A stretch of 64,000 bases of DNA. Origin: Zanthoxylum bungeanum. Its lineage: Eukaryota; Streptophyta; Magnoliopsida; Sapindales; Rutaceae. This document shows, piece after piece, positions 22,210 to 34,367 of the stretch. A program made the position numbers and the translations under genes. Location of the stretch: assembly GCA_019454045.1 (NCBI GenBank), contig SKCR01007778.1:186001-250000 (forward strand). The letters run 5' to 3'. Numbering within the stretch: the first letter of the stretch is position 1; each line of letters opens with the position of its first letter. Below the pieces are notes generated by a model. That model was not told the origin of the DNA and did not search any database. It saw nothing but the letters and a program-made list of their open reading frames with translations.

Positions 22210-23504
22210 GGCCAGTAATTTGGAAGAGCGAAATCCAGGAAGTTACCACAATCAAATCAGACGACTCGTGGTTGACTTCAATTGTAAAATATTTACGAAG
22301 CGGCATGCTACCATAAGATAAAATAGAGGCGTGAAAGATTCAACGACTAGCTGCCAGATTCACACTACATGATGGGCAACTTTTAAGGAGATCAGTTTCC
22401 GGTCCCTACCTTAAGTGTCTTACATCAGAGGAAGCCCAATGCGTATTAGCCGAGCTTCATAAAGGCGAATGCAGAAACCATTCAGGCGGAAGAAGCTTAG
22501 CATGCCGAGCCCACACGACAGGATATTATTGGCCCTCTATGCGAGCTGATTCGATTGAATTCACCCGTAGGTGCTAGAAATGTCAAAGATTTGCCCTCAT
22601 CTCCCATTTACCCCCAGAGAAGCTCAGGCCGATACTGTCACCTTGGCCTTTCATGAAATAGGGAATGGACATCGTTGGAAAGCTCCCTATAGCCCCGGGA
22701 TAACGAGTCTACATGCTTGCCCTTACAGACTACTATACCAAGTGGATCGAAGCAGAAGCTTTCGCCAAAATACGAGACAGAGAAGTGCAAAACTTCATTT
22801 GGAAGAACATCATTTGTCATTTCGGATTACCAAGAGAAATTGTAACCGATAATGGATCTCAATTCATCAGCTTCTGTTTCCAAGATTTCTGTAAGAATTG
22901 GGGAATCAAATTGAACTTCTCAACCCCACGTTTTCCTCAAGCCAATGGTCAAGCTGAATCGTCCAACAAAACGATCATGAACATAATGAAGAAAAGATTG
23001 GAGAAATCAAAAGGAGCATGGGCAGATGAACTTCCAGGAGTCCTATGGTCCTACAGAACTACAGCTCGTTCGTCGACTGGACATACCCCATTCTCTCTTG
23101 CGTTTGGGTGCGAAGTAGTAGTCCCAGCCAAAAAAATTATTCCTACTCCGCATTACCAATGGCTTGAAGAAGATACAAATTGACAGCTTTTGAATTACAG
23201 CCTTGATACGATTGATGAATTAAGAGAAAATGCCTCAATTCGACTTGCTGCTCATCAACAAAGAATGACCAAATATTTCAACAAAAGTGCCAGGTGCAGG
23301 ACATTCAAAGAAGGAGACTGGGTCCTACGTAAAGTTTTTCAGAATACCAAAGAAGTCAAATATGGGAAGCTAAGACCAAACTGGGAGGGCCCATATGTGA
23401 TTACTAAGATCGTTGGGCAAGGTGCCTACAAGTTGGAAACGACAGAAGAAAGGTCAATTCAAAACAGCTGGAATGCAATTCATCTCAAACTTTTTTACCG
23501 GTAA
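22210..23504 (+). pseudogene. Tat-element integrase
   Basis: Inserts the DNA copy into chromosomes. The zinc-binding region is at 22,440-22,590 (ELHKGECRNHSGGRSLACRA, then CxKC with a stop). The catalytic core spans 22,713-23,183 with the DDE triad: Asp in [14 protein letters not shown], Asp in [12 protein letters not shown], Glu in [15 protein letters not shown]. The C-terminal region is at 23,190-23,504 (FKEGDWVLRKVFQNTKEVKY, then LRPNWEGPYVITKIVGQGAY), ending at a stop before the 3' non-coding region. Breaks: stops near 22,333 and 22,575, a frameshift at about 22,690, and one stop at 23,181. Confidence 0.9.
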
Positions 23505-23701
23505 TTATTATTTTTCGTAGGCCATTCGGCCAGTAAATTGTTGAATAATAAAAGTTATTGTGTGAAGAATTATTTAGCGACCCGAGGACCATACGACTAA
23601 ATAAAATTGAAAACTTTGACTTCAACCAAAAAGAAACATTATGTCATTAAAGTTCAGAGTTTTCCATTACAAAAAGGAAAGACAAAATCAAAAGTTATGA
23701 T

Positions 23702-26015
23702 TCATTCTACGAGATATTTGGTTGCCGAGACTTCAAGATCAAGCTGAGCTTCTACTGGTGGAACATCAACAGTCTGGCTGGGAACATATGAGATTGGGAT
23801 AGTTTCAGTCGATCTGGGAACCTCAACCGTTTCAGCCTGATTCTCCGTTATAGCCAATTCTTCTTCGGCTTCTCCAGTGGCCATTTGCTCTTCTTCGACA
23901 GCCTCTTTCGAGAGCACTTCCTCTCCCTTTTCTTCTTCTTCACCCTCACTTGTAAGGGAGACCCCGGCAACTAACCTCTCATATTCTCGAATCCATTTCT
24001 TTGGCATCCAAGTGACATTCTGACCAGCTAAATATTCTTCCATTAGACTGCTTCTCTCCTTCATCATTGATTCAAAGGCAACCAATTCAAGTTGCTCAAG
24101 CAATTCGGTCTTTTCCTTCGTCAAGCTCTCCACACTCTCTTTGAACGCTTCAATAGTAGCATCAGACACTTCCTTCTCCAATTTCAGTGTTGCCTGAGTT
24201 TCTTTCAGTTCCTTTTCGACCTTTCTTAACTTCCTTTCTGTAGTGTCAAAATTTGCTTTCAGTTCAGTGAAATCTTTTCTGACAGCTGTGTTGGCCTTCT
24301 CTAAATCCTTCATCCTCCTTTGGTTTAATTCAGCATACTCTTGCATGAAGAGGCCACATTCCATAACCTGAAACGAATTTCACTTAGTATATTCCATACG
24401 ACGTCTATAAATATAGATATACATGCTTTCAAAAATAAATACCTGATAACTTAGAGCCGCGATCTTCTTGCTTGTTTCGGTTGGACCCATCTCAGTCAAC
24501 CGTTGCTCGTCTTCTTCAAGCAACAGACGCTTAATAAATGTGGAAAGACTGGAGGGGTCTGAAATATTAGTAGACCCCTGAGGAATTTTCACAATAATAT
24601 TTTCAGCATCTTCCTCCACTTCTATAATTGCCTTCCTCTTTTTTGGAGCAGAGGCATTCTCAATCGACTGTCTTATTATTTCGGGGGAGCATCATCCGAT
24701 ACAACTTCTGTTGATTTTGGAATTTCTGCTTCGATTGCTTCCGGCTCCTTCCCTTTAACCTTTTTAATCTTCCTTAGGCTCCCCATTTCATCAAGCTTTG
24801 GTACCTTGAATGGACTCGATATTATCTCAACTGCGCATAAAAATTCTTCAGGGGTCAGTAGTGTTAAAAATAGCAACCTTCCAAACGTAACCTCAATCGC
24901 CCAAATGCACAATATCACGGCCAAAATATGCTTACTCAAAGCCAAGGGGGTACCTTCAAAATAAAACACATCCTTCCACAGCGGAGTTAACCTCAGTCTC
25001 CTCTATTCTAAAGCAGCTTTCTAATTCCTCTTCGAATCAGGCAAACTGAGGATGAACTTCGTGTTTGAGACGGCTCGACGAGTAGTATCAAACTTTCTAT
25101 TCAACTGAAGACCTCGAAGAAGAGAAGAAGAATATTTACAGTCATATAAATTATAAGTTTAGAGTATTAAGGTAAGGATGAAAATATACTCACTCGACGA
25201 ACTCCAATGTTCAGGTATTTCTCCACTCCCATTCGACCCAAACACACTCTCTCCTCTCACGAAGAAATAACTTTTTTGCCAATCCCCCATGTCGTTTGTT
25301 GTAAGACCCAATACCAAATGCTCCTTTTTTTTGGCGGAGATACAAGTGATATCTCCTTTTTTTCTCTCAGGTGTTCTTTCATATAGTAGCTATACAATAA
25401 TTCTCGCACCCCGAACTCGATCCCCAATTCAAAAGACATACACTCAATCGACAGTAGAATCCTCCAAATGTTTGGCATTAGTTGAGAAGGAGCCAGATGA
25501 TAGTGATTCAACACTTCCCATACTAACTTTGGAATGGGGAATCTGAATCTATCAATGAATGGGCGTTCGTAAAACCCAATCCACCCAGGAACTTTGTAAT
25601 CTATCCTTTCAGTCGGTGATGCTAACCTTACTTTAATTGATGGAGGAAATCTATATTTCAATTTCATTTCTGTCATTCATCTTACAGTCACTCGACTAGC
25701 TGGATTCTTGGTTAAGATGTTTGTTGGTTCACTCGTACTTAGAATCTCACTCGACTCCTCAATGGTGGGTAGTGATCTCAGTGGTGAAACTTTAGTGGGT
25801 ATTCCTAACAGCGGTTTAGCTATAGTTACGACTCCAACCTCTATAAAATCTTCATGCGACCAATCCCTATGAACCTCTTCATCACTCGAATCATCCATAG
25901 GTTGTTCAATATACTTGTCAATTTGAGCACCTAAACTACCCAACGAATCCTCACTCGATATTTTCCAAGCGACAAACACAAATTCCCTAAAATACCTACT
26001 CATTTGAAGATCCAA
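23702..26015 (-). pseudogene. Antisense multi-exon gene in Tat element: PF04195-like (putative gypsy-type transposon) protein
   Basis: Runs opposite to gag-pol between integrase and the 3' LTR. Proposed exons on the minus strand: 26,015-25,194, 25,112-24,443, 24,367-23,702. The introns have GT-AG ends and lengths of 81 and 75 nt (donors GTGAGTATA and GTATTTATT, acceptors TTCTTCGAG and CGTTTCAG), and reading phase is kept at both. Exon 1 holds VPGWIGFYERPFIDRFRFPI and LNHYHLAPSQLMPNIWRILL, the pattern of the PF04195 family. Exon 2 has a nuclear-signal-like APKKRKAI. Exon 3 is a long coiled coil (EKELKETQATLKLEKEVSDA) with an acidic tail. Damage: an in-frame TGA at about 25,677 (probably from CGA), frameshifts near 25,310 and 24,680, and a stop near 25,020. 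Antisense ORFs at this position are known in Tat-type elements; function is unknown. Confidence 0.7.
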
Positions 26016-26515
26016 ACCCGTCTAAATCATAAACATAATTCCAAAAGGTTCGCTAAATCTTTCTAGATCGAACAACCTATTTGACTAAGAACAGTTTGAA
26101 TCTACACTAAGAACATTTAAAGATGTTGAAGAATATGAAGAAAGATATGAAGAGTACCTGAGGAAGATCTTGAGAGCTCCCTTAAGCTTGCCAACCGAGA
26201 GAAGTTCTTGTGTGAGTCCAAATGACTCAAAACCCATTCTTATACTCACCACTTTGGCGCTTTGATTTCCCTCCAAAAGACGCCTCGAAGATCCCACTAG
26301 GGTTTAATAAGGAACTTAGGCTTAAGACATCCTTAGGCCCATCCTTAAATGAAGGTAATTTACAACGACATCAGTTAAAAACGACTAAAAGATTACATTT
26401 GTCAGTTAACGTTCTCCGGGGAGAGCACACCTCCATTCGACGCCTCACGTATATTTATTCTACATTAGTATATGATTCATCGAAAGTTCTTTCATTCAAT
26501 ATGTATGAGTGTTGA
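26016..26515. other. Non-coding region upstream of the antisense gene
   Basis: About 500 bp between the antisense gene start and the repeat region. The minus-strand frame 26,297-26,085 shows no known domain and could be its 5' leader. I see no clear TATA element. Confidence 0.4.
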
Positions 26516-27128
26516 ATTCATATCATTATGTCAGTCGACATATAATCACTTCTGAGTATGTATTAAGCAGTTGCAGGTTTTCTTCAATCGACAACATGTA
26601 TTAAGTATTCGGATGTTTGCTTCAGTCGACATCATTACAAGAGCATTGTGCAGGTTCATGTTACACGTAATTCTTTCAGTCAACTTGCGTCTATTAAATG
26701 TTTATTTCAGTCGACATTATGTACTAAGCGAATACCGGTTTATGTCAATCGACATTCTTTTATGATGATTATTTCAGTCGACATTCATGCATGAAGTGAT
26801 TGTAAGTATACTGCAAACGACTCGCATGTGTGAAATGATTACAGGAACACTCCAGTCGGTGAACATGAATAAATGATTCATGCATTGATTTCAGTAGACG
26901 TTTACGAGAAAGAATTATGCCTATACATTTCAGTCGACAAGAGTGAGAAAATGTTTCATCCACCCATGCATGGAGCATCAAGTGAAAAGTCCAATCGACA
27001 TTCATACGTGAATCTTATTTATGGAGCATTGTATGGTTATTCTTGTCAGCAACTATGTATGAAGAATTTTCAGGTATGTTCCAGTCGATATTTGACAAGC
27101 GGGTATTCAACACGAGGACATCTCAGTC
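26516..27128 (+). repeat. Irregular array of TCAGTCGACAT motifs
   Basis: About thirteen copies of a 10-11 bp word, TCAGTCGACAT and one-base variants (TCAATCGACA, TCAGTCAACT, CCAGTCGATA), occur at roughly 25-70 bp spacing in otherwise AT-rich DNA. The same CAGTCGAC core is retained once in every unit of the following 138-bp array, so the array probably grew from this region. Confidence 0.75.
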
Positions 27129-28020
27129 GACGTAGTATGGGGATTATCCTGGCCTTCACCAGGTTCAGTCGACTGGGAACATTCCCCATCGACTTAGATA
27201 GAATCAAGTTCAAGACCTGGCCTCCATCTGGCCCAGACGACATCAGAGTTTCCCCTGGTCTTTGGACCCGTAGTATGGGGATTATCCTGGCCTTCACCAG
27301 GTTCAGTCGACTGGGAACATTCCCCATTGACTCAGCTAGAGTCAAGTTCAAGACCTGGCCTACATCAGGCCCAGACGACATCAGAGTTTCCCCTGGTCTT
27401 TGGACCCGTAGTATGAGGATTATCCTGGCCTTCACCAGGTTCAGTCGACTGGGAACATTCCCCATCGACTCAGAAAGAGTCAAGTTCAAGACCTGGCCTT
27501 TATCTGGCCTAGACGACATCAGAGTTTCCTCTGGTCTTTGGACCCGTAGTATGGGGATTATCCTGGCCTTCACCAGGTTCAGTCGACTGTGAACATTCCC
27601 CATTGACTCAGCTAGAGTCAAGTTCAAGACTTGGCCTTCATCTGGCCCAGACGACATCAGAGTTCCCCTGGTCTTTGGACCCGTAGTATGGGGATTATCC
27701 TGGCCTTCACCAGGTTCAGTCGACTGGGAACATTCCCAATCGACTCAGAAAAAGTCAAGTTCAAGACCTGGCCTTCATCTGGCCCAGACGACATCAGAGT
27801 TTCCCCTGGTCTTTGGACCTGTAGTATGGGGATTATCCTGGCCTTCACCAGGTTCAGTCGACTGGGAACATTCCCCATCGACTCAACTAGAGTCAAGTTC
27901 AAGACCTGGCCTTCATCTGGCCCAGATGACATCAGAGTTTCCCCTAGTCTTTGGACCCGTAGTATGGGGATTATCCTGGCCTTCACCAGGTTTAGTCGAC
28001 TGGGAATATTCCCCATTGGC
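27129..28020 (+). repeat. 138-bp tandem repeat (satellite-like) in the 3' region of the Tat element
   Basis: About 6.4 head-to-tail units. The anchor CAGTCGACTGGGAAC recurs with endings at 27,180, 27,318, 27,456, 27,594, 27,731, 27,869 and 28,007, i.e. periods of 138, 138, 138, 137, 138 and 138. Because 138 is 46 codons, both strands show long open frames (27,070-27,657 minus, 26,873-27,592 plus) that merely repeat; I do not regard these as genes. One unit lost a T near 27,665. Tandem arrays in the 3' untranslated region are a known feature of Tat/Ogre-type elements and a source of satellite DNA. Confidence 0.92.
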
Positions 28021-28220
28021 TAAGGCGAGATTAGACAAAGACCTGATCTTCAACTGGTTCAGTAGACTGGAGACATTCATACATGTCTTGTAAAGATTAA
28101 GTTGAAGTCTTAACCTATGACTACTCCAAACGGTTCAGAAAAAATTTACATACCAAGATCAAATCCCAGACGATACACTCGATATATTACTCTCAAAGTC
28201 AAAAACTTTTTGACTTACAG

Positions 28221-28234
28221 AGTAGGGAACAAAC
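28221..28234 (+). promoter_or_regulatory. Polypurine-tract position of Tat element
   Basis: AGTAGGGAACAAAC directly precedes the 3' LTR. It is purine-rich but short; position rather than sequence supports the call. A 9-bp inverted repeat AGTCAAAAA/TTTTTGACT is just upstream (about 28,197-28,215). Confidence 0.55.
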
Positions 28235-28918
28235 TGTACGGGCCAAATTTGGACCCGAGGGTAAAACCATCTTTTCACGTCAAAATCAATACCAAAAGCC
28301 CACAAATATAGGCCCTTAAACACCATACTGGAAAACCCAGCCCAAAAAGACCTTATTTCATCGATACGTAACGCTACAAATATAAAGCCAAACAAGTAGA
28401 CAACATAAAACACAATTCAATTTGTTACTAATTGTTTCCTCTTTTTCTAAGCACAAACACATGCAGCACCGAAAGTCGAATCCAAGGCACGTTGTGGGCT
28501 CTTTTGCCAGTAACGTCAGCATGTTGTAGGCCCGTTGCCAGCTTTTATCATAGCTGCAAAGTAATCTCTTTTCAGATCTATAAAAGGGAAGATAACTCAG
28601 GGTTCAAGAGAGGCTTCACATCCTTCTTACAAATTTCAGTTCTCTGACACAAATTCTAAGAGCTTTCTATTACCAAAAACACTTGTCACCGCCCTCACGG
28701 CCACTAAAAGAAAGTCAAGGTAGTAATAAGCCTTACTTTTACATTTTACATTCTTACAGCTCATTTCATACGACTGACTTGAGCGTCGGAGTGTCCCCGG
28801 CACCCACCACACGGTGGGCAGTCTACTCCCGCTCACTCTACCTTTGTCTTGCAGGATCGTTAATGCCCCCAACCTATAAATTCTTATTGTGGACCTCGGC
28901 TGAATTCCAGCGTCCACA
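28235..28918 (+). mobile_element. 3' LTR of Tat-type element
   Basis: 684 bp, TGTACGGGCC to GCGTCCACA, followed by target duplication ATACT (28,919-28,923) that matches 17,637-17,641. The full element is therefore 17,642-28,918, 11,277 bp, the most complete transposon in the window. Confidence 0.95.
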
Positions 28919-28923
28919 ATACT

Positions 28924-29596
28924 GTAATCATCAATTCATTAAAACATACACTTCAAATTTGGGTCAAAATTTCTTACCTCATCTCATTTGATTTCCTTCA
29001 CCAATCAAGTTTTCTAAGCTTGATATCCTTCTTCCTAGCTTATCATAGTTTGGTTTGCCTTGATCCTTATTTAAATTGGGTGAGAAAAATGGCTTCCCTT
29101 CTTCATATTTTCATTCCTTTCTTATTTCTTCTTCTCAATTTCTCCCTCATAGTTTCTTTCTTCTCCAAAAATTAGGGATTCATGAATAGTGGTCACTTAT
29201 TGTACTAGGGCTAAATATTTAATGATTAAATGAAAAAAAATCAGAAGTTTTAATAATTCTCTAGATAGGTTCCCGGTACTATTTATCTGAATTTGTGATC
29301 TGTATTTTTGACCTGTTTCTGAATTGATTTTGGAAAAATATCCAACATGAAATTTGTAGATCTCGGTTTTAGCTTTTTGACGATATAAAGTTCATGGATA
29401 TCGTATGAAAATATTAAGGCTTAAATACCACGAGATGTCTGGATTTAATCTTGGAATGAATTTCATATCGGGATTGTGAGAAATTTGTCGAATGCCCAAA
29501 AAAGTAATTTCATGAGTGTATACATGTTCAAACATGATTATTTATATCAGAAATCATGCGGAACGTAATATTCATCAGGATTACCGGGGTGTTACA
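28924..29596 (-). mobile_element. Minus-strand long LTR (TGTAACATCCC family), second part
   Basis: Continues the LTR interrupted at 17,641. Read on the minus strand it begins TGTAACACCCCGGTAATCC at 29,596, the LTR start. No gene. Bases 29,597-29,622 then read as an inverted polypurine-tract remnant (CTCTCTCCCCTTTAAATATGAT). Confidence 0.75.
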
Positions 29597-29622
29597 AATT
29601 CTCTCTCCCCTTTAAATATGAT

Positions 29623-31941
29623 TCTATAACATCTTGATACGAGAATGCTACCGGCAGGCAACAGATCCCACTATCGAATAAGCCACTGACTTATGCAAAA
29701 GAAAACTCATTTTCACAATGATGCTATGCAGTCTCATAAATAGCCACACATATAATTTTATAACTAACTCAAATGCATAACATACAAAATATGTACATAA
29801 CTGAAAATACTCATCATATGCACATCATTATATGTCTGTCATACATCAAAATGGAATCATAGAAAACTACATTCTATGTAAATGTAGATCTGGAATGATG
29901 GATCCCATAAATAGTGACTACAATATAACTTTTGTACCAGGATGAAGTCTCCAAAAATTATGCGTGGCTCACCAAAAGATGGATCCTGCAAAAGAACTGG
30001 AGAGTGGGGGTGAGTCCTATGGAACTCAGTGAGTGGAACTACAAAATCAAGAAAACTACATCAGTATAGTTGAGTAAAATCATCTTAAATTTTAAACCAC
30101 TTTCGGGAAAATATACTTGAAAACTGATTCTTTTCCTTTCAAACTTTGAAAAATCTGTTTCTGAAAAATCTTTTGTTTGAAAACTCCGAAAGCTGTAGAA
30201 AACCTGACGCATGAGGGCTTTACGTGTTACGTATCGCTGTCCCCCAAGCCATTAAACTAAAGCCAGGAGTGCTGATTCATGCTACTACCTGACCCTGAAA
30301 TTATGGTCTATGGGCGTTACGATACGCTGCCCCCTAGCCTTAAACTAGGAACTATGGGCATCAAACATCCCTAGTCCTGAACTATGTGTGTCCACGTTCT
30401 ATATCCATCAATTCCATAAGTTATATACTAAGGTGGGTTTTTCCCTCATGCCTACAAAATCACTAAAAATTGTACTTTTAAATCAAGAGTTTTCTTAAAA
30501 CTTTCTTATGTGTGCAGTAACTGAATTTAATTTGACTAATGCCCTAAAACATTTAAATTAAGTCTCGAGTCCAAAAATGATAAATAAACTTTAACTTGAT
30601 AAGAAAAGTCCACTAACAGATTTTGAAGTTTGATTAACTCCGCTTCACCTCATTGAGAGAGATCGCGTCTCCTGTTGAATATCTATATTGGATAAACTTA
30701 ATTAGAATATTAGTTGTAAGATATGATTCAAATTTAAATTAGACTTTTTAATTCGGTTAAATTATCATCTCTATATGTCATGCATGAGTGTCCCTGAGTT
30801 GGTATAAGTCCCATAGGGTATCCTCTAACCTCTTGAATAAGGTGGAAATGGCGAATAATTTTTTTTTAAACAAAATGGTCATGCGTCGTGAAGTCAAGGT
30901 GTGCGCGTTGTGACGCCTACCTGGGTTAGGTCGAGGTAGAGAGTAACTTTTATTGCACGTCGTGACGCTGGGCACCGCTTGTTGTGATGTTCATGCGTGT
31001 CGTGACTCTATGAGGCACGTGTCGCGAGTCCCACAAAGTAGAACCAAAATAGAGGCCCTGGTTTGATACACATCGCGACGCTGGGCCAGTAGTGTCGCAA
31101 TGCTCAATCAATCAGGTCCTGAAATAAAGGCTTTGCCTCGTTATGTGTCGCAATACTAGCCCAATAGTGTCGCGACGCTCAGCCATTTCCAGGGCCAATC
31201 TTCACCTTTTCAATAATCAGCTCACAATTTCCATTCTTATTCAATCAAAAACAATTCCCAACACTAAATTTACTGATATACTAAGTTCCAAACATCCCAA
31301 CACCCCAATATTCTATTATCCTCACTTTGTACTTCAACTAGGGTAAAATTACCCAAACAAGAGCTTCTCAATCGAACAATCATCAATTATCACACTACTA
31401 TCAATCAACAACACACTACCAACATCCATAGCACAAAACTCAAAATTACATGATTTAGGTTAAGTTTTCCTTAACTTAATTCAAATTATTTGCCTCTACG
31501 CCTCCATTTACCCTGCTTAGACTTAGCTTGAAGTAAATTAGTCTCGGTTTCCTTGAGATTTTGCTAAGGAACGAAAGAAATTCCTCCTCCTTCTCTTATG
31601 GTGATTTTCGACCAAGGGGGAGAAGTGAAGCCTTTTGTTTTCTTTTTCTCCTTTTGTCTTTTAATCATGCAATGTTAAACAAAATATATGAAATTTATGG
31701 AATTATCTAGAAACATAGAGGATTTTGGGCTAAATGTTTGATTCTTGTTGGGCTTGGATTTTGGCTAGTTAAATTGCTGGAGATTATGACCATTCCCAAC
31801 TCTAGAACATTTAAGTCCAATAAACCCACACTAGGCCCACTGCCTTTAAGTAATTTTCCAAGGATTTTTTTATAAAGCTCGGAGAAAATTTCCTAAGTTG
31901 TTCAAAATGTTAATTAGATTTATGAAAGTTGGGTCGTTATA
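29623..31941 (-). mobile_element. Minus-strand LTR of a Tekay/Del-like gypsy element
   Basis: Plus-strand start is TATAACATCTTGATACGAG and end GGGTCGTTATA at 31,941, directly followed by an inverted polypurine tract (TTCTCCCCCCTTAAAATGAT), so this is the 3' LTR of the pol remnant at 31,966-33,540. It shares landmarks with the other long LTRs: GAATGCTACCGGCAGG near the end, GACGCATGAGGGC, a minisatellite at 30,220-30,340 and a CpG-rich array at 30,870-31,190. ORFs here are chance frames. Confidence 0.75.
30870..31190. repeat. CpG-rich degenerate repeat of TCGTGACGC / TCGCGACGC motifs
   Basis: About ten degenerate copies of YRTCGYGACGC with spacers such as TGGGCACCGCTTG and TGGGCCAGTAGTG. It is the counterpart of 17,080-17,400 in the related LTR. 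Confidence 0.6.
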
Positions 31942-31965
31942 AATTCTCCCCCCTTAAAATGATTC

Positions 31966-33540
31966 GTCCTCGAATCAATCATTTAAAGATAGGGAGCGTA
32001 CCTCTTTTTACGAATAATTGGGGGTATTGCTCTCTCATGGTTTCTTCTGGTTCTAATATAGACTCATGTTCATTGTGGTGTTGCCAAACCACTTTGACTA
32101 AGGGAATTCATCGAGATCGTAGCTTTCATGTCTCTCTAGCCATTATAGCTATTGGTTGTTTCAAATAAAATAAGTCATAATAGATATCGAGTGTTTGGGC
32201 TTCCAACACATGAGATTCATCACGCAGATAATTCCGCAGCATAGACACGTGAAAAACTGGGTGTATTCTATCGATGCTGGGTGGAAGCGCCAATTCGTAA
32301 GCTCTCCCTCTAACTCTCTAAAGTATCTGGAACGACCTAATGTATCTAGGGATGGGCTTACATTTTTTACAGAATCTCATCACTCCCTTAAAAAGAGATA
32401 TTTTTAGGAACACAAAATCTCCCACCTGAAACTCCAAGTCATTCATCCGGTAATCTGCATAACTTTTCTGGCAACTCTGAGCCGTACTCAACTTTTCTCT
32501 AGTTAGCTTTACTTTCTCCACCGCATCGTGTACCAAATCGGGCCTTAGCAATTCTTGCTCCCCAACTTCAAACCATCCAACTGGGGATTTGCACTTCCTA
32601 CCATATAAAGCCTCGAATGGTGCCATTTGTATACTAGCCTGACAACTACTGTTATAGGAAAATTCTATAAGTGGCAAATACTGGTCCCAACTACCCTCAA
32701 AATCAATAACACAAGCCCGAAGCATGACTTCTAAAGTATGTATAATCCGCTTTGTCTGACCATCCGTCTAAGGGTGGAAGGCTGTACTAAAGTATAGTTG
32801 GGAACCCAAAGCCTTCCGAAATGATTGTCAAAAATTGGATGTAAATTGAGAGCCTCGATCAAATATGATTGAGATAGGTACTCCGTGCAATGACACTATC
32901 TCAACCAGATATAGTTTAGCATATTAAACTGTTGTGTAGCTGGTTCTAACTAGACGAAAATGCACAAATTTAGTCAATCTATCTACAATCACCCATATAG
33001 AATCATACCCTTTTGAAGTATGCGGGAACCCAACTACAAAATCCATAGTGATCTTTTCCCATTTCCACTCCAAAACATCTAAACTCTGAAGTTTCCCTAT
33101 TGGTCTATAGTGTTCTACTTTAACCTGCTGACAAGTGAGGCACCTTATGATAAATTCCGCTACATCCTTTTTCATGTCGTTCCACCAATAAAGATCCTTA
33201 AGGTCATGATACATCTTAGTAATCCTATGATGCATGGTATAGGATAAAGTTTAGGCCTTTTCTAATAATGAGTGTTTCAACTTCTAAACTGGGGGGAAAA
33301 TTTCTATTCCGCTTCCTGATGAGATTCTCACTGTCTATATAATACTCATCTTCTGTACCTTACTGTAACCTGCTTCTAATTTATTATATTTCAGGATCTA
33401 TTTCCTGTGCAACTTTGATTTCATCTATGAGGGTGGATTGAACCTGTATCTATGCTAATAACGTTCCCTGAGCAGTCACTTGAAAACTCACTTCATCCAG
33501 TAAATATTTTTACATCTGCTTGGCTAAATGCCATTTCTCA
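31966..33540 (-). pseudogene. Tekay/Del-like gypsy pol remnant: RNase H-integrase linker, integrase, chromodomain-like tail
   Basis: Minus-strand order: linker near 33,530-33,350 (LAHLPIEKWHLAKQM, VTAQGTLLA); integrase zinc finger (CLTCQQVKVEHYRPIGKLQS) and first catalytic Asp (KITMDFVVGFPHTSKGYDS) in the frame 33,235-32,924; second Asp as [13 protein letters not shown] near 32,840; TDGQTKRIIHTLEVMLRACV near 32,740, with Lys where the catalytic Glu is normally found (one base from Glu). The frame 32,725-32,318 follows (LIEFSYNSSCQASIQMAPFE, ALYGRKCKSPVGW). A tail near 32,260-32,000 reads HPVFHVSMLR and WQHHNEHESILEPEETMR, as in elements with a C-terminal chromodomain. Protease, RT and most RNase H are absent. 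Several stops. Confidence 0.85.
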
Positions 33541-33724
33541 ATTGGCAGATGAGCCAATGACGCGGAAATCACTTGGATTTTTAAAGCCAAGCAAACCCCT
33601 CGCAATGGATTGAACCCCAAGCACCATAAATTTGATTTTGTAGGAACAAAACCCTTCCAAGGCCACAAAGAAGACCCACAAAGAACTTGTCTTTGAGAAC
33701 CGTTAAGATGAAAATGTGATTTGT
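33541..33724. other. Unassigned junction sequence
   Basis: Short stretch between the gypsy remnant and a LINE scrap; no feature recognised. Confidence 0.35.
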
Positions 33725-34367
33725 TCTCCATTCAAGTTTATTGGTCTTCTTTATTTATTCTTCCTAAATCTATTTTTAGGAATGTGGAGACGACTCTCAG
33801 ATCCTTTTTTGGAAGGGTAGTGAGCTTACTTCTTTGGGGCGAAAGTGGCTTGGAGTAGAGTTTGTTTACCTCTGAAAGAGAAGGGTTTGAGGATCAAAAT
33901 ATTGGATACTTGGAATATAGCAGTAATTGTTAAGCACTTACAGTTTCTTTGCTCTGGCCAGGTTTCCTCTTGGTCGAATTGGGTTCAGTCTTATTTGCTG
34001 AGGGGGAGAAGCTTTTGGGAGGTGTCATGTCATGTAGATTGTTCGGAGTTGGCGGAAGATCTTGAGCTTCATTCTTGGACCCGTCAGAAGATGAGAGTTA
34101 GAAGTTTAGAATGGTGAAAAGACGTTATTAAGGTTTGATTACTGGCATCCTCTTAGTCCAATTATGGATACGTTGGGTGAGAGAGTAATTTACGTCTCTA
34201 GCTTGGATAGGATGGCTACAATTGCTTCTATTATTTTTTTACTCTTCTTGGCATTGGCCTCCAGCTAAATCTGTTGCCCTTGTTGATTTGGCCCGGTCCC
34301 ATCTATCGGATCCTTCTAGTATGAGGGAGGATGAGCTGGTTTGGAAGGATGATAGTAGATGGAGGTT
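33725..34367 (+). pseudogene. LINE fragment (RT C-terminal/zf-RVT region)
   Basis: Aligns by eye with about 13,069-13,690 of the LINE at 11,050-14,400: both start TGTTCTCCATTYAAG, share GGCGAAAGTGGCTTGGAGTA and CTGGCATCCTCTT, and run to GGAGGTTTT. The copy stops there and is joined without any tail to GACATGATCC of a chromovirus pol end. It is truncated at both ends and out of frame. Confidence 0.8.

Noticed and set aside
22713..23183. Tat integrase core as an independent intact gene
   Set aside because: It is one frame segment of a broken polyprotein; the Met is internal.
27070..28023. Long open frames on both strands (up to 239 residues) over the 138-bp array
   Set aside because: They are open only because the repeat length is a multiple of three; the protein is a 46-residue repeat with no domain, and one unit already breaks frame.
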